Part shown: piece by piece, positions 6,601 to 21,600 of the stretch | Numbering within the stretch: position 1 is the first letter of the stretch | Layout: each line of letters opens with the position of its first letter | NCBI GenBank assembly: GCA_947628205.1 | Contig: CANQYX010000007.1 | Location: forward strand, 1-39,545 | Source of the DNA: an uncultured Clostridia bacterium | GTDB lineage: Bacteria; Bacillota; Clostridia; Christensenellales; UBA1242 | Length of the DNA: 39,545 bases | Direction: 5' to 3' | Made by a program: the position numbers and the translations under genes | Notes under the pieces: model-generated | Databases searched by the model: none | Seen by the model: the letters and a program-made list of their open reading frames with translations, nothing else | Told to the model about the DNA's origin: nothing

Positions 6601-9600
6601 AAATATACTAGGATACTTATTCTGATCTGTGGCGACAGCATTTTCATAATACCACGGCAAATAGGAAAGAGTATTTGTTGCTCTTGGATCAATTTCTAAG
6701 CTAATGTCAATAGTTTCGTCAGGGTTAGTTGTCCAAGATGTTTTGCGTGCGCCTTTTGCCAAATCATAATAAATTTGTCCGCCACAAATTGCAAGAGGTT
6801 GGTCTTCTCCTCCAATATCATTTTGAGATAAAACATACAAATCACTGGCTGGAGCGTTGGTTATAAATTTGTCTTTTTCATCCTTCATCACACTTGCAAT
6901 GCCCATGCGAGAATATAAGATTGGGTTATTATCCCCAAATTCGTAAACTGTGAAGAAAATATGCTCGTTAATTTTCTTTAACGCATCCGCTTCGCCATAA
7001 AGATTAACATATTCATCCCATAATGAAATTGGTTTTGCACGTGTTTGTAGGCCTAGATTCGTATCGACTTGCGCTTTTTCATAAGAATACAAAATTTGTT
7101 TTGCTTCGTTTTCGTCGATTGCTTTTCCATACCATTCAGTTGCATTTACGCCTGTGGCAACATAGGTTATTTTGCTTGCATCGTAAACTACTGAGATTGA
7201 ATCCCATTGAGCGCCATTGTTATTAGATTGTGGAATGTTGCGTTGCACAATTTTGAACATGGTGTATTCTTTTGCCCAACCAAATGTATCTTCAAGCAAT
7301 GGGTTATTGCTGTTTTTGCCAAACCAGCGTGAATTATCTGTTGTTACATCTTCGCCCACACTAGATGCGCCGCCACGAGAGTAAGAAATGTTAAATGTAT
7401 CTTGGTTAACATAGTACGCTTGTGCGGTTAAGTATAGGTTGTTTTCGTCCTGATCGTCGTAATCATAACTGGTTTCCCCGTCATAATAGTTGCGGTTTTC
7501 AACTGTGTTAACAGTGAAAGCATAAGGTTGCCAGCCAATTACGTAGGCAGGTTCGCTTGCGCTAGATGTCTTTTTAAGCATGCCAACCAAGCCACCAAAG
7601 TTGATTTTATCATCGCCATTAATAGTGAAAGGTTTGCCAGTTTCGTTTGCATTGCCACCATTTACGATGTTGCTGTTTATGGTCGAATTTTCCTCGCCCA
7701 AATTGCCATTCAAGCAGCCAATTAAGCCACCTGCATAGTACGAGTTGCTTGTGGTCATTTCAATTTTTAGGCCACTGCCATTAATTTTCATGTCGTTGGC
7801 TTTGCCTTCCAGTTTGCCAAACAAGCCACCAACATAAATGCCAACGAGCGATTCTCTGCTCTGTTGCCTGTGCGCTTGAACGTGAATTGTGGTGTTTGCG
7901 CTGCAGTGAACAAACTCGGCTGAAGTTTCGGTTTCAAAAGCGATTATATCCACTCCGCCCGACTGGGTGTAAACATTGCCTGCAATGCCGCCAATGTTAT
8001 ATGCGCCCTCAACATATAGGTCGCTTAAAAGTGTTGGCGTTTCAATTGCGTGCGCTGTGCTTTGGCTTTCATCTCCATAAGCTTTGCTATAATTTGCGTT
8101 GTAACTGCCGTAAATTGCGCCCGTGTTTATGCCCAACATTGCATGGACATCAACCCCATTCATTTTGTTGGTTGCAATATTATCCAGCACTGAGCGGCTG
8201 TCTACCGAGCCAATAAATCCGCCAAAACCAGTTCGCATTTCGTCAAATTTAACAAGGTAATCATCCTTAATTTTGCCCTCGTTGTTCTTTGAGAATGAGG
8301 TTGGGATAACACAGATGTTTTTAAGGTTAATTTGCGGATTCGAGGTGGTTTGAGCGTTTTCGTTAACCTTATATAAGAACGGATTGTTTACTGTGGATAT
8401 TGTATAAGAAGTGTTGAATGTTTTAACAATTGAATCCCTTGTGTCGTACTCAATTAACGCGCCCTCGTCACTAGAAGTTACAAGCACATTTTGCACTGTG
8501 TTGTTTTCTATTGTAAGTGGCGAACTTTCCACCGCCTTAGACCCTGCCAAGCCACCAACATTTGTTGGGAACATAATTGCCGCGCGGTTAAATTGTCCGC
8601 TTTGTGCGGTTGACCCTTCTGGGATGTTGATATAGTGCAAGGTTTTTAAATATATGCCCTTAACAATTTGCGTATTTGACTCTTGTTCGGTGCCGGTTGA
8701 GCCAACCACCGCGCCATTTATTGAGCCATTTACAATAAACCCAACCGCGCCACCAACATTAAAGTTGCCATATACATTTGCTTGAACATTGGCTGTTAGT
8801 GTGGAGTTGTTGTTGAGTGTGCCAACCGCGCCACCAACATTAACCACGCCAACCACATTTGCGGTTGATATGCTTTCGCTAGATATTGTTGTATTGTTTG
8901 CATAACCAACAAGACCGCCCACGTTTTGATAACCAATTATCTCGCCCGCATTATTCAATTTCATCAAAATTGCGTCGTCGCTCAAACCGAATATTCCGCC
9001 CACATTTATTGGCAACATAGCAAAATAATAATTTCCGCCAACATCAAAGGTAAAGCTGCCAACAGAAAGTTCAAGCACATCAAACCCTGTTTCGCCTAAA
9101 CTTGCAGCGCGATACACGCCCTCTTTGCCTGCATCGCCCGTTTGCCCTTCCAAAACTGAAATTGAGCCATTGTTGCCCAGTGTGGTGAACTCGGCACCAA
9201 TTTCGTTGGCAATTACCTTGCCTGCCACGCCGCCAACATTGTAGATGGTTGGGTTGGTTTGTTGTTTGTAATAATTTTCGTCAACTTTAATTGCCCCTAC
9301 AATAATTTGGTTGTTGTTTGTTACATCCGCCACCTTAGCATTATCTAAGAAGCCAAACATTCCGCCCCAATTGTAGAAGTTTAAGGTTGTGGTTACATCG
9401 GTTAACTCTTCAAACGAGCGCAAAGTTGCAAACGAAAAGTTGTTTAAAAAGTTTAAACTATCCGTTTCTGCATCTTCAAAATCTATAAATTTTGCAATGC
9501 TATCGCTAGTGACATCTGCCGAGCAATAGCCCATTGCCCCGCCAACATTGCAATATCCATAAATTTCTGCAGAGTATTGTAAATCTTCTTCAAAGGCAAA

Positions 9601-12600
9601 CAATCCGCCTTCATAACAACCAACAAAGCCACCAACGTTTGCCGAACGCACCTTAATGGTTGGGCTTAAAGTTTCTGAAAGGGATAAAGTTAAAGTGCCG
9701 CCTTTTGTGTGCCCAATTAAGCCACCAAAGCCCAATTTTTTGTTTGTGATATTATCCGAATTGAAACTAGCGTTGTCTTTTAGCACAATTTCAATTGTAA
9801 TATTTTGAGTGCAGTTGAAATTGTAAACCTTTATTCCGCCTGCACTTGAACTATCCACCACCATATTTGCGCAAATTAAGCCGAAATAGCAATTTGCACC
9901 ACCAAAATTTGCCATGGTTGGTTTAAATGTGGTTGAATCGTCTAACATAACTTCACACTGATCGAAAATAACCGACATATTATTAACTTCGTAAACCAAG
10001 CCACCCAAACCGGCAACTGTTATTTCTGGCGAAAAGTAAACAGAAATTTTGTTTATAACATTTTTGCCTGCTTGAACAATTTCGCCCGATGTTACATGGC
10101 CTATAATTCCGCCCAATTTTAAATTAGACAATTGCACTGAAGAGTCGGCATCAAGGATTATAACCGCGCTGTTAGATGATACCCCATAAATGTTGCCGCT
10201 GCGCAGTTCGCCAACCAAACCACCCGCATAGTTAACCGAACTTGCAAATGCTATTCGCAAATTGTTTCCGCCCTCGAAATTAACTGTGCCGCCGTTGAAA
10301 TATCCAACAATGAAGCCAGCATTGTTTGCGTTTTCGATAACTATATTAAAGGTTGAATGTTGGGCAAAGCCAGAATCTTGAATAACAATTTTTGTTGCCG
10401 AATTATCCACACTGCCGAACATTGCAGAAACATAGCCACCATCTTTAGCGGTGAATTTTGCCTGATTTAGATAATACAAATTGTTAACATAAATTTGGCC
10501 GCCACCATTTGCGCTAACGCCGATTGCGCCCGAATTTTCTAGCTCATACATAGAGCCAAACACAACATAACCAAAATATGCATTGTTTATGTTTGTAAAC
10601 AGCCCTTGCTTGCTTAAATTTTGAACTGTGCAAAGATTTTCTGTTTTGTTTGAGCTTTCTTCGTTAGGTTTTGTAAAGTTATAGAATTTGTTTGAAATAA
10701 ATAACCCATTAAATTCTGCATCTATATTGTAAAATTCATTTTCTTGTGAGCCGGTTGTGCCAATTGCCTGCCATTGATAATATTCGTTTGCTCCGCCTGT
10801 TGCAGAAATTTGGCCATTTATATCGTAAATTAAAACATAATTGAAATTAGTTTTAATAGGTTCACTTTCATTTTTTACAGTGTTTGCAATGCCCTGAACT
10901 GCTTTTAACACGCCCAAATGAGGCACTTTTAGCGCGTGGGTATATATTCTGTTTTCTTCCTCGCTTGAAATTAAGTTGGTAATATTGTTTAGATAATCGT
11001 TTTTAGTTAAATCGTTATCCATATTAACAAAATAATCATCCACGCCCGTGCCTGTGTAAAGCGCGTAGTTTTGAACAATAAGTTGCATCGTTCCATTATG
11101 CTTATAGAAGTTATAAATAGGATATAAGTAGTTAAAGCCATAAGTGCTTGCCGACAAATCTACATAATATCTGTTGTTGCTGGTTTTTCTAACCGTGGTA
11201 AACCATTTGCCTTGCAAAAGTGCCTTATTTCCACTTTCGTTTGCCATTAAGAATTGTGTATCTATGGTTTTTAAATTTGAAATTTCGCCCAAGTCATTAG
11301 ACGTTATTTCATCAATGTCTTTTTTATTAACATTGACATCAATATAGTTGTTTTCGCCCAGCCCTTTCAACGAATACACCGAAAGCGCATTGTCGGCAAG
11401 GTTTGTTACAACACCTGCCATATAGCAGTTGTAAATGTAACTTGTGTTAGAAAGTTGAACTGTAATACCTGCAGCCGCGCTTGAATTGTTGTCAATATAC
11501 CCTGTGAAATAGCACGACAAGATTTTTCCATTGTTAGTGTAACAAATTCCGCCAAACGAATTTGCTGTTAGCTCAACAATTTCTGCCGAACTATAACAAT
11601 AAGAAATTAATCCGTCATTAATGCCGGCGATTATTCCGCCATCACCTGCCTGAACTTTAAGCCCTACACCCTGAACAGAGCAGTTGAAAATTACGCCAGC
11701 ATTGTTAGTTACCAATATGCCCGAGTTGCCATTGGATAAATCTATTGTTGAGTCATCCGCAACTCTTAAATGGAAGTTAGATATTGCCGAATGTTTATCC
11801 AAACTATCAAACACGCTGCCCTGATTTGCGGATTGATAAACATATTCACTATCGCTTGCTATCAACACGCCATTAATTTTAACCGAAGATTGATAGATGT
11901 CGTTAGACAAGGTGTTTTCTTCTAAAATATAATAGTTATAACTATCCTTAATATTATTGCCCGTTTGCAAATCGGTTGCTGTTATTTGAATTGGGTTAAC
12001 CGAACTGCCTGCCGCATACCCTTTCAACTCGTTCAAATCATTGTTAATTAATATTTTGTAATTAACCAATTTGGTTTTTAAATTTGCAATGTATGGCAAT
12101 CCATCAGGCAAGCTTGCCCAACCTGCAGAAACCAACGTTTCCACCCAACTTGAATCTATAATTGGGTGCGTTAATGCGTTTGCCGATAGGTTTGTTGCAT
12201 TTTCGCATAGCTCTTCTGGCACAAGCGAAATGTCGCTTGAATAATATACATTAGATAATGCTATGGATGGCTCGCCACCCTCTTCGTTGGTGTTGCCCAA
12301 AATTGCATGAACATCCAAATGTGCAATTGCCTTAGATGCAATGCTATCCAACAAAATTGTAGAAGTTGAAATTGAATTGGTTATGTTTATGTTGTTTGCC
12401 GAACCTATAATTCCGCCAACTTGAATTGTTGTTGCGTTGTTAGATGTTAATGGAACAATTTGGCCAGCAGTTAAACAGTTTGTTATTGCAATATTTCCTT
12501 GTGCGTAGCCCACTATTCCGCCAGCATAAAGAATTGTTGTGCCAGATTTAGCCTCATCAGCATCCACGCCACCCACAGTGATGGCCACGTTGGTGAAGTT

Positions 12601-15600
12601 TTCGTTAATATAGGCATTGGCACCTTCGCCATGCAAATATGCCAAAACGCCAGCGGCATACACGTTAGACGCAGCCAAATTTGTGTCTTCGCTGCAATTT
12701 ATTTGCCCAGTAAATACATTTTGCAACAAATTAATTGTGCCCGAGGCAAAAATTTCAGCCACTCCACCTGCCACTCTTAAATTTGTTAAATTTTGTTCGG
12801 TAATAGATATATCTACTTCGGCAAGCGAATTTCTAATTGCCTGTGTGCCACCATAACGCCCAACCAAACCGGCGATGTTGGCAGTTACATTATCGCTTGT
12901 TGCCGACACTGTTAAATTGGTTAGCGCTTCACAACTTGAAACTGAAGAGTTTTCTGCGTAACCAATAAACCCACCAATATGGGTGTTGAGGCAGGAAGAC
13001 AAATCTATTGACGTTGTTATTTTTCTTGCATTAAAGTCATTTAGATTGTTGCCGACATTAACCCTAGATATGCCTGCATCTTCAACCCAACCAAAAGCGT
13101 TGCCAATGTACGCATTGTTGCAAGTGTTTACGGTTATATTGAAGGATGTTCTGTAATTTTCTTCTCCGCCCACAACAGAATCGCTTATTAAGAATTTTTC
13201 GTTATCGAAACGCGATTCAGCACCATCATCGTCTGTTGCTTTGCTTCCGTTTGCAATTAAGCCACCAAATTTTACATCTCCATCTGCGTTAGCCATATTT
13301 GCTGTTACATTGCCATTGAAGTTGCAACTTTCCATTGTTGTGTTTTTAGCATTGCCAACAAGTCCGCCGAATGCCTGAATTGGCATTTGTGAAGAGTTAT
13401 TCACCAAATTATATTCTGGAACGGATTGAATTTGCCTGTTTACTTTATTATATTGCCCAACAAACACATTTACATTGTTGAACTTAGAGCCATTATCATC
13501 GCAAGTTAAACCGCCAATGGTTGAAATTTTATTGTTTTGAACATTTATTGCGGAATTAGCGTTATCTAATGGAGTCCAAACAAAATCTATGTTTTTAATA
13601 GTTGACTTTTTGGTTGATCTAAACAAGCCAGAGGTGTTGTCTTCGATTGTGTTAACATATAAATTGTAAATGCGAGGAAGTGCGGTTACATCCTCATCTT
13701 CGCCAAGATACCCTTCCAAAGTGCCAGTAAATTCAACATCGAATATCCAGTTAGTGTTAAAATTTTCCTTCCAATCTCGAATATCAATATCGTTCATAAC
13801 CCTGTAGTGCAAACTAGGGTTAGCAACTAAAATGTCAAGGTCTTTAGCCTCTTTAATTTCGATGTAATCTCCCACATCTTCTTTAATTAAAAGTGGGAAA
13901 TATCTTGCCTCGTTTAAAAGCCAGTATTGTGTTGGCCAATCGCCAAAAACCTGATTGAACAACTCGGCTTGCGCGCTCGTTTCGGCTTCCGTGTCGTAAA
14001 TTTCATCTAAGGCAAAATATTCGCCGTGGTCATATTTGAACACATCTGTTTCTTCGTTTTGTGCATAATTTTTTACTCTGCCAACAAACACATTTAGCGT
14101 TTCGGTTGAATCTATTGGATTATCGTTGCTATAAACATGGCAAACGCCATTAGTTTGATAGTTTGCAACAAGGTAATTAATATTTTTGTTTTCTATATTT
14201 ACCTGTTTGCCATTGGCTGCATCCACAACCGAACCATTAATAATGTTTTTAAGCATTGCGTTGTCGGTTAAAATTGTGGAGAAAGTGTACGCAATATCAG
14301 TATATTTAGGTGTTTGAGTGTTAAGGCAAGCAATTGCATAGGTTACATATTCTTTATGCGTTTCGCTGTTAGATTGAATGCTTGTTGCCTCGCCAATTAA
14401 GCCACCAATATTTTGAACAATTGGGTTATCTGCCTCAATAATGGTGTTATCCAAATTCACATAAGGCACAGCATAAGAGTGGAAAATTGTTGTGCCAACG
14501 CTTAAACCTACCAAACCACCAAAGGTTTGCGCCAATTCCACACTAGATTTTGCGTAAGAACTTTCAATGCGCGTTGTAATGCCTATGCCAACGAGGCCGC
14601 CCACATAACCTTGCGAACTTAAAAGCGAGGTGTTGCCAATTTGGCTTAAATCTAGCGTTGCATCTGGGTTATCTGCCAAATTTTTAATGTAATTGCCAAA
14701 GGCATCATCATAGGCAAATTGTTCGGTTTCCGATTCTCTTGCCGTAACTTGCGAAGCAGTTATTTTGCCAAGCGAAACTGCAAACAATCCGCCTGCCGCT
14801 TGCGAGCCATAAATTGCGGTGTCCGTGCCAACATAAACTTTAAGTTTAAATGCGTCTGTTTCCGCGCTAGCATATCCTGCCACGCCACCTGCAAAGCCGG
14901 CCTCTATATTGCTGCCAGTGGCTCGGCTTGCCATATTTTTAGTGTCTACTGTTATGTTGGATAAATTTTCGCCATCCGATCGGCTAGATAAATCCAACAC
15001 GCCTGCCACGCCGCCTGCGTAGGACAAATTATTTACATATTCTTTATATTCTGCATCTAAAATTTCGCTGTTGTTAACTTGTTCTTGCTTTAATTGGTCG
15101 GTGGCGACCATAACTTTTGCAAAGTCATTTTTGTTGTAATACATTCCGCTAACAATGTTGCTATCGCTAACCACATTTATGTTAACTTCTAGGTTATATA
15201 GCAAACTTTTGCCCGTAATTAACCCAGCCACACCGCCAACAAAGTTTTTACCCCATAAGGTGGTTGAATTGCCATCTAATTTTAAGTTTATTAATGTGCT
15301 ATTTTCAATTGTGCCTGCTAAACCGCCAGAATATTTAATTGGCGAAGTTTTTGAAACTTGGTCGAATTGCATAAAACTCAAATTTAAGTTTTTAATGTAT
15401 GCATTGCTAATTTCGCCAAACAAACCAACTTTTTGAAGGTTTTCTTCCGCAAGCGAGCTGCCCTTTATGTCTAACGAAATGTCGGAAATGGACATGCCGT
15501 TGCCTTCAAAGCTGGTGATGTTATCTGGGTTTAATTTATCGCCAAAAGTAAAGTCCGCACGCGTTAAAATTTCGGCATTCTTTTGCTCTTGAACTTCCGA

Positions 15601-18600
15601 AGCAAAGGATATGTTGTTAATCAACCTTACATAGCCAGTAAAACTGTGCAACCCTTCGTCAAACTCGTCGTTAGTTGAAACGCCAGTGAAAACTCTGTTA
15701 TATTCTTCCGCTGTGCGAATTATGTATGGGTTATTTTTGCTGCCCAAAACATAACTTGGCGCATTGGCGAAAACGTTTTCTTCTTCGCTAACTAAATATC
15801 TATATGAATATGCAATTTGATTAGCACTTGTAAGTTCTGGCAAAGCGTGCATTTCATCGCTGCCAACTATGTAATAAGACCAAATGCCCAAATCGCTTTC
15901 TTGACGTTTGTTGCTGTTTACAAAAACGAATCCATTTAAGTTGTTTGGCGACCTAAAGTTATCCTTGCGCAACGCGGTTGCGTTAGGTTTGCCCTCTTTG
16001 ATGTTGTATGAAACAATACCCGGCTCTAAATAATGGCAATTTACAAGTTCGCCCTTAGAAAGCAATTCTTGACGTTCGTTAACACCAACAAATGGTTGCT
16101 CGGCATAACTAAATCTATCCTGATTTTCAGTGTGCAAAGCATTTAATGTGCAAGCCGCATAACATGCTTTAATGGATGCGCCGCTTTGGTTGTTGTAAAC
16201 AAAGCCTGCAATTAACGCCGAGTCGGTTGTTAACATGGTGTTGGCAAAGCAATCGTTAATTTCGCCTAGGTTGTTGTACACAAATCCGGCAACGTTGCCA
16301 TTGCCCATAGATTTAATTTCCATGCCGGTTGAGTTGGCTTGCTCTATGCCAACGATGGTATTTTCTAATGCCTTAACATAAGAATAACGAATTTTGCCTT
16401 CGCTGTTGTTTACCGCAACGAACCCTGCGGTTAAGTTTTCTTCTTGCGGAATTTTAGAATAGTTGGTTAAACCCGCATTTGCGAAATACGAACTTGCAAT
16501 TGTGCCGTTGTTTTCGCCAACAAAGCCACCAGCAACTCCGATAAAGCCATTGGTGCTTGTGTCGTTTTGTTCAACTGATTTGCCGCCCAAAACAAAGTTT
16601 ATTGGGTAAGCGGAAACTTTTACCACGCTTTCATCCGGTTGAGTAACCACATCTAGCATAATTTTATCATAACTTATTCTGCCCACGCGCGAATTGGTTA
16701 TTACACCATTGTTTTGGCCAACAAGGCCACCAAAAGTGACATTTGCGCCAACAAAGCCATTTAACACAATGTTAACATCCGTTTGCTGAGAAGATAGGTT
16801 CATCACATCGCAATTATAAACTATACCGCCCGCTTCAACCGTGGCAACAAGTCCGCCAAACACCACACTTGAAATTTGATCGGTTTTGATGATAGTTAAA
16901 GGTTCTAACTCGCCATAATTTACAATTACATTTTTTAAGGTTGTAGATTTTTGTGTGTCCTCGCCTGCCGGAGTGTAACTGCCAATTGATGTGAACAGAC
17001 CATATTTTGCCACTCCGTTTTCCGCCGTTGAGCCAACGCTGAAATTGTGGATTGTTATAACTTTGTTGTTACCATCTAAGCTAGCAAAATTTGCACTGAT
17101 TAAATTTGGGTTATAATCATACAAATCTATATCGTTCATCAATATAAAATCTTCATTTTCGCCCGCACTTAATTTTTGCACAAATTCGTTAGCGTCCGAA
17201 ATGCGTGTTGGAGCAAATTCGTTTGTGCCAGAACGGATTACCAAACTAAATGAATAGGTTGGCAAAGTTAAGTCGGAGGTTAAACTTAAACCAAATTTAA
17301 CTTGATATAACCCATCCTCGCCGCGCACATAACTATAACCAATTGATAAGGTGATATTCGCTTCAACCTCGCTTAAAGCGGTTAGGTAAATGTGATCTCT
17401 ATTATAAGATATTAAGAATTGTTTTATTGTTTCGTCGTCAAAATATCCATAGCCAAAATTTTCAATTGAATAACTAAACGCGTGAGCAAATGCTTGAACA
17501 CCCGTTTTGTTGTCCACCTTAAATTGGCTTATTAAATTGTTATAAATTTCGTCAGATAAATCTGCATTGTCGTTGTTAGTTCTAAATGTTAAATCTATTC
17601 TTGTTCGGTTGTTAATAACAGTGTTTAACACTCCGTTATTTAAGCCATTTACATAAACGCTTTTTAAAATATATTTAACTGGGTGGAAAATTAACTCTTT
17701 GGTTTCGCTTTTGTTTCCGGCGAATGAAAGACCAGCTGTAAGCTTAAAGCTTGCAGGAATATCGTTAGCCGTGTAAATATCAAAATCGAAAGAAACAGAT
17801 CCATCTTCGTTAGAAATTAAATTTCTATAATCTTTTAGTGTTCCATGCCTTACAAAGCTATTAATGTCGTACTTTTTGCTGTCTTTATCCACAATTACGG
17901 CCAAATTCTCTTGACCATTTTCCTCGTCGTACTTAAAGCCATCGTAAATATAATTGCCGTTTTCATCCCTTTCAAGATTCCAAACAAAATTGATGTCTGG
18001 CGTGTTATTCAACTCATAACCAAACATGGTTATTTTAACTCTGTTTATTGTTTCCTCTTGAATTAAATATTCGTTGCCTTTATCTTTAACTTTCGCAGTA
18101 TTATCATATTCCAACGCAACGCCAGGCAAATATTTAGTTGTAAGTTGTTTTTCGCGCACAATTGGCTGATCTTGCCCTTCCACATTAACGGTTAATGTGG
18201 CTTTTAAAATTTTGCTTGCATTAATGCGTTCAGAAACATTAACCATAACATAAATAACACCATTGTAACCATAAGGCAAGCCCTCGCCCTCATAACTTGT
18301 AAATTGTTGCAAATTAAGTTCGCTTACATGATTAGAATCTGAGAACGGAAGATTTGCAAAACTGTTTGTTTCTTTGTTATAAATCAGTTGCGTGAACAAA
18401 AGTGTAACGCCGTTTTCGTTGCTGGAAGAAAGAACTGCATTCCTAACAAGCGCATAGGTTGGCTCTAGATGGATAACCATAATAGACCCAAACCCTTCTG
18501 CCGGCGAAATATATGGTGTGTCTATTGCGTTAACTTGCAAAATTTCTGTTGCGGATTGATTAAAACTTGTAACTTCGTAATTATAGAAGCGCGCCGATTT

Positions 18601-21600
18601 AAATTCGGTTGGCTTAAAGGTTAAATCCACCTGTGCGCACAAATCTTTTTCGGTTGCGGTTGGGTTTAATTGCGAAGTGATGGATAGGGTTAAATTAACA
18701 TTGTTTGTTAAATATCTATAATTCAATTCGTTTTTAAGCGAAAGTTCAATTGAATAGGTGTATCCCTTAACAATTTCGCCTTCTTTAATGTAGGTGTAAG
18801 ATATTGTGTAATCAAACAACTCTGCCACGCTAACACCAGTTGCACTTAGCAAATTGCTTAAAGCAACATCGTCATTGTTATTAAAGGTTAAAATTAAACT
18901 ATCCTTGCCCTGCTCGTTAAACGAAACAACGTTGCCATCAATTGTTAATGTGTCGGATAACACATATCCCGATTCATCGTTTTCCTTAACATAGCCAGTT
19001 AATAAATTTACATTAAATTTAACATGGCTTTCGCTATCCACCTCGTTGGCGATAACGTTGGCCTCTATTTTTTGCGTTGCCTTATATGCCGTAACAAGCA
19101 ATTTAATTTTCCCAACAAGTTTGGTTTGATTTGCCCCGTCAATTTTTGGAAAGTACGATTCGCCATAACAAGCGGTTAAATCCAAACTCATTGCCAATTC
19201 AACTTCTTCATTTTCCGAGCGTTCAAAACTAGATTTGTCTTTTACAGAAACGCGAACAGATTTCTCATAAGTTTCCAAATTTAAAATGGAATTTTCTGCC
19301 CCAGTTGCAGATAGTTTTAGGAAATTTACCAAATCGCTATCAAACATGGTTAAGAATTTTTGCGATTTAAATATGTTTTCTGCGCCAACTGTTAATTCCA
19401 CCGGATTGCCGCCAGTATGCAAGGACAATTCATAATCTATGCCCTGCTCAACCGAAGGCACAAGGTTAATGCTGCTTGCATTTAGGTTTAATTTACTGCT
19501 GCCATGTTGAACAAAGAAAGCAAAATATTTTTCCGCCGTTTGGTTAAACAGTGAATAAGCCCTTACAACAACCGGCTCAACGCCAACCGCTGTGAACACA
19601 ATTTTTTCGCCATCCGAAGTGATGTATGCGCGGTTTTTACCTTCAACAATTTCAAAGTTAACACCACCATCAAAATCGTTTTCGTCCTGATTTGCAACTT
19701 TTAAATCAATTAAACCAGATTGTTCAACTACACCATTAACATTTCTAACTTTATTAACAATATAGTGGCTGTTAAACTCTTCCGAACTTGTTGCATTTTC
19801 GCGCTCGAAATAATCTACCAAAAGAATTTGGCTTATGTTGTATTTTGGAATGTCGAAATCTATATCATCCTCGTTTTCGTCAATTACAACAGAGTTGATG
19901 TAAATAACATAATCAGCGTTAAAACTTGCTTTAATTTCGGTTGGTTTAACAATTCTGCTCTCTTCCTCGTTTACAACTAAATAAGGGAAATATTGCTCGC
20001 TCTGTATTTCATTTTTGCCGGCCGCATATTGATAATATGCCTCGTCTTCGGCATCCAAGTTTTCAATTGTGCCAACCGCATCTTGCCAAGAAACGCCAGC
20101 AGTTAATTGGGTTGTTATAAATTCTTGCCAATCTGTTTTTACATTATAAATAGTATCTTTGCTAATTATATCATCTGGGGAAAGTGGTTCAAAACTTTCG
20201 TCAAATAGGTTTTCTAGCTTATATTTCAACACATAAGCTTCTTCTCCCTCGTCACCATCTGGCATATACATGTCATTAACTAAATAATATTTTGTTTTTT
20301 CGCCAGCATCGCCAGTTAATTGTTCAAGTAAATATTCTCCGCTCAACTGGGAGTATTCTTGAAATTTTTGCAAACTTTCGCCTTTTTTATAGTAGAAACC
20401 ATCATCTGAATAAACAACAACAAAATTTGAGTTTTTGTTTAAAACATATTGGTTATTTTGGTAATTAAAGTTTTGCACCCTGCCAAGGAAATAAGTGCCC
20501 GATTCGTTTGTTGAAGAAGGCGAGGTTAAAACCAATTGATTTGAACCTGTTTCTAAGCAAGCCAAATTAATATTTGCAAACGACAAATCAATTGAGCATT
20601 CCGTTGCCTGATAAACAAAACTTGCAACTTGGTTGGTTTGGCTTTCTAGCGTGTAGAAATAGCCATCTGCCCCAGCGTTAAAGTTTTCTAAGTTAGCGTT
20701 GGCAATTGTGGTGTTGTTTGCGTCGGCAACAAGTCCGCCAACCAAATTTGCACCTTTAATTTTGCCATAGCAATTTAAATCTGCCCCGGCAAAGAAGGAA
20801 ACTTTAGTGGAAATTATTCTTGCATCGTAAATTTCAACTCCGTCAGATTTTGCAACAATTCCTGCCACTGCACCCGTGTTGTTTGTTAAATCTAACCCCA
20901 GAGTTGCCACCTTATTAAAGCCCTTAAATTCAGCTCCGCTGCCCGAATGCGCTTGTCCTGCCAAGCCACCTAAATATGAGTTGGCACTAGGCTGTCCGTT
21001 TAAAACAATTCTTCCGCCTACTATAACTTGACTTATAGATTTTGCATTTTCACCCGCAACCGCACCAACGTTAAAGGTTGCCTCTGGTGCGTTTTTGTTG
21101 CTTACAACCAAATTGGCAACAATTGTGTAATTTACGCTATCCAAACTAGCTTTGCCTAAATATTCACCCACAATTGAACCATCGTTTAAACCGGCAATTA
21201 AGCCAATGTCATAACTAGATTTTTTGCTAGGAGAAATTGATAAACTTGTGGCGGTGACGCTGCTGGACAACATGTTAATATTTCCAAGATTTTTGCCAAC
21301 AAGCAAGCCAAAATACAAGGTTGATTCATCGTCAAGCGCCAAATTTTCAAAAGTTAAATCGGCAACGCTTTCCGTGCTAACGCTAACATCGTTTATCGAC
21401 CCTTCGTTTATGCCGGCAAGCGCGCCAACATAAATCTTGCCCGTTGTGCTTTTTAAATTGTTAACATCAAATTTAACAACTAAATTCAAATTTTGCACAA
21501 CCGCATTATTTGAAAGTTTTTGGAAAAGCGCAATAAAGTTTTCGTCTTTAAGCGCATTGATGTGGTTTAAATTTATCGTTAAAGTGTGTTTAGAATAATA

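Noticed and set aside
7023-16600. DNA-level tandem repeats or CRISPR-like array suggested by recurrent GCCACCAA(C/G) strings
   Set aside because: These are reverse-complement codons of the recurring protein motif FGGL/VGGL; spacing is irregular and intervening sequence is coding, so it is a protein repeat and not CRISPR.
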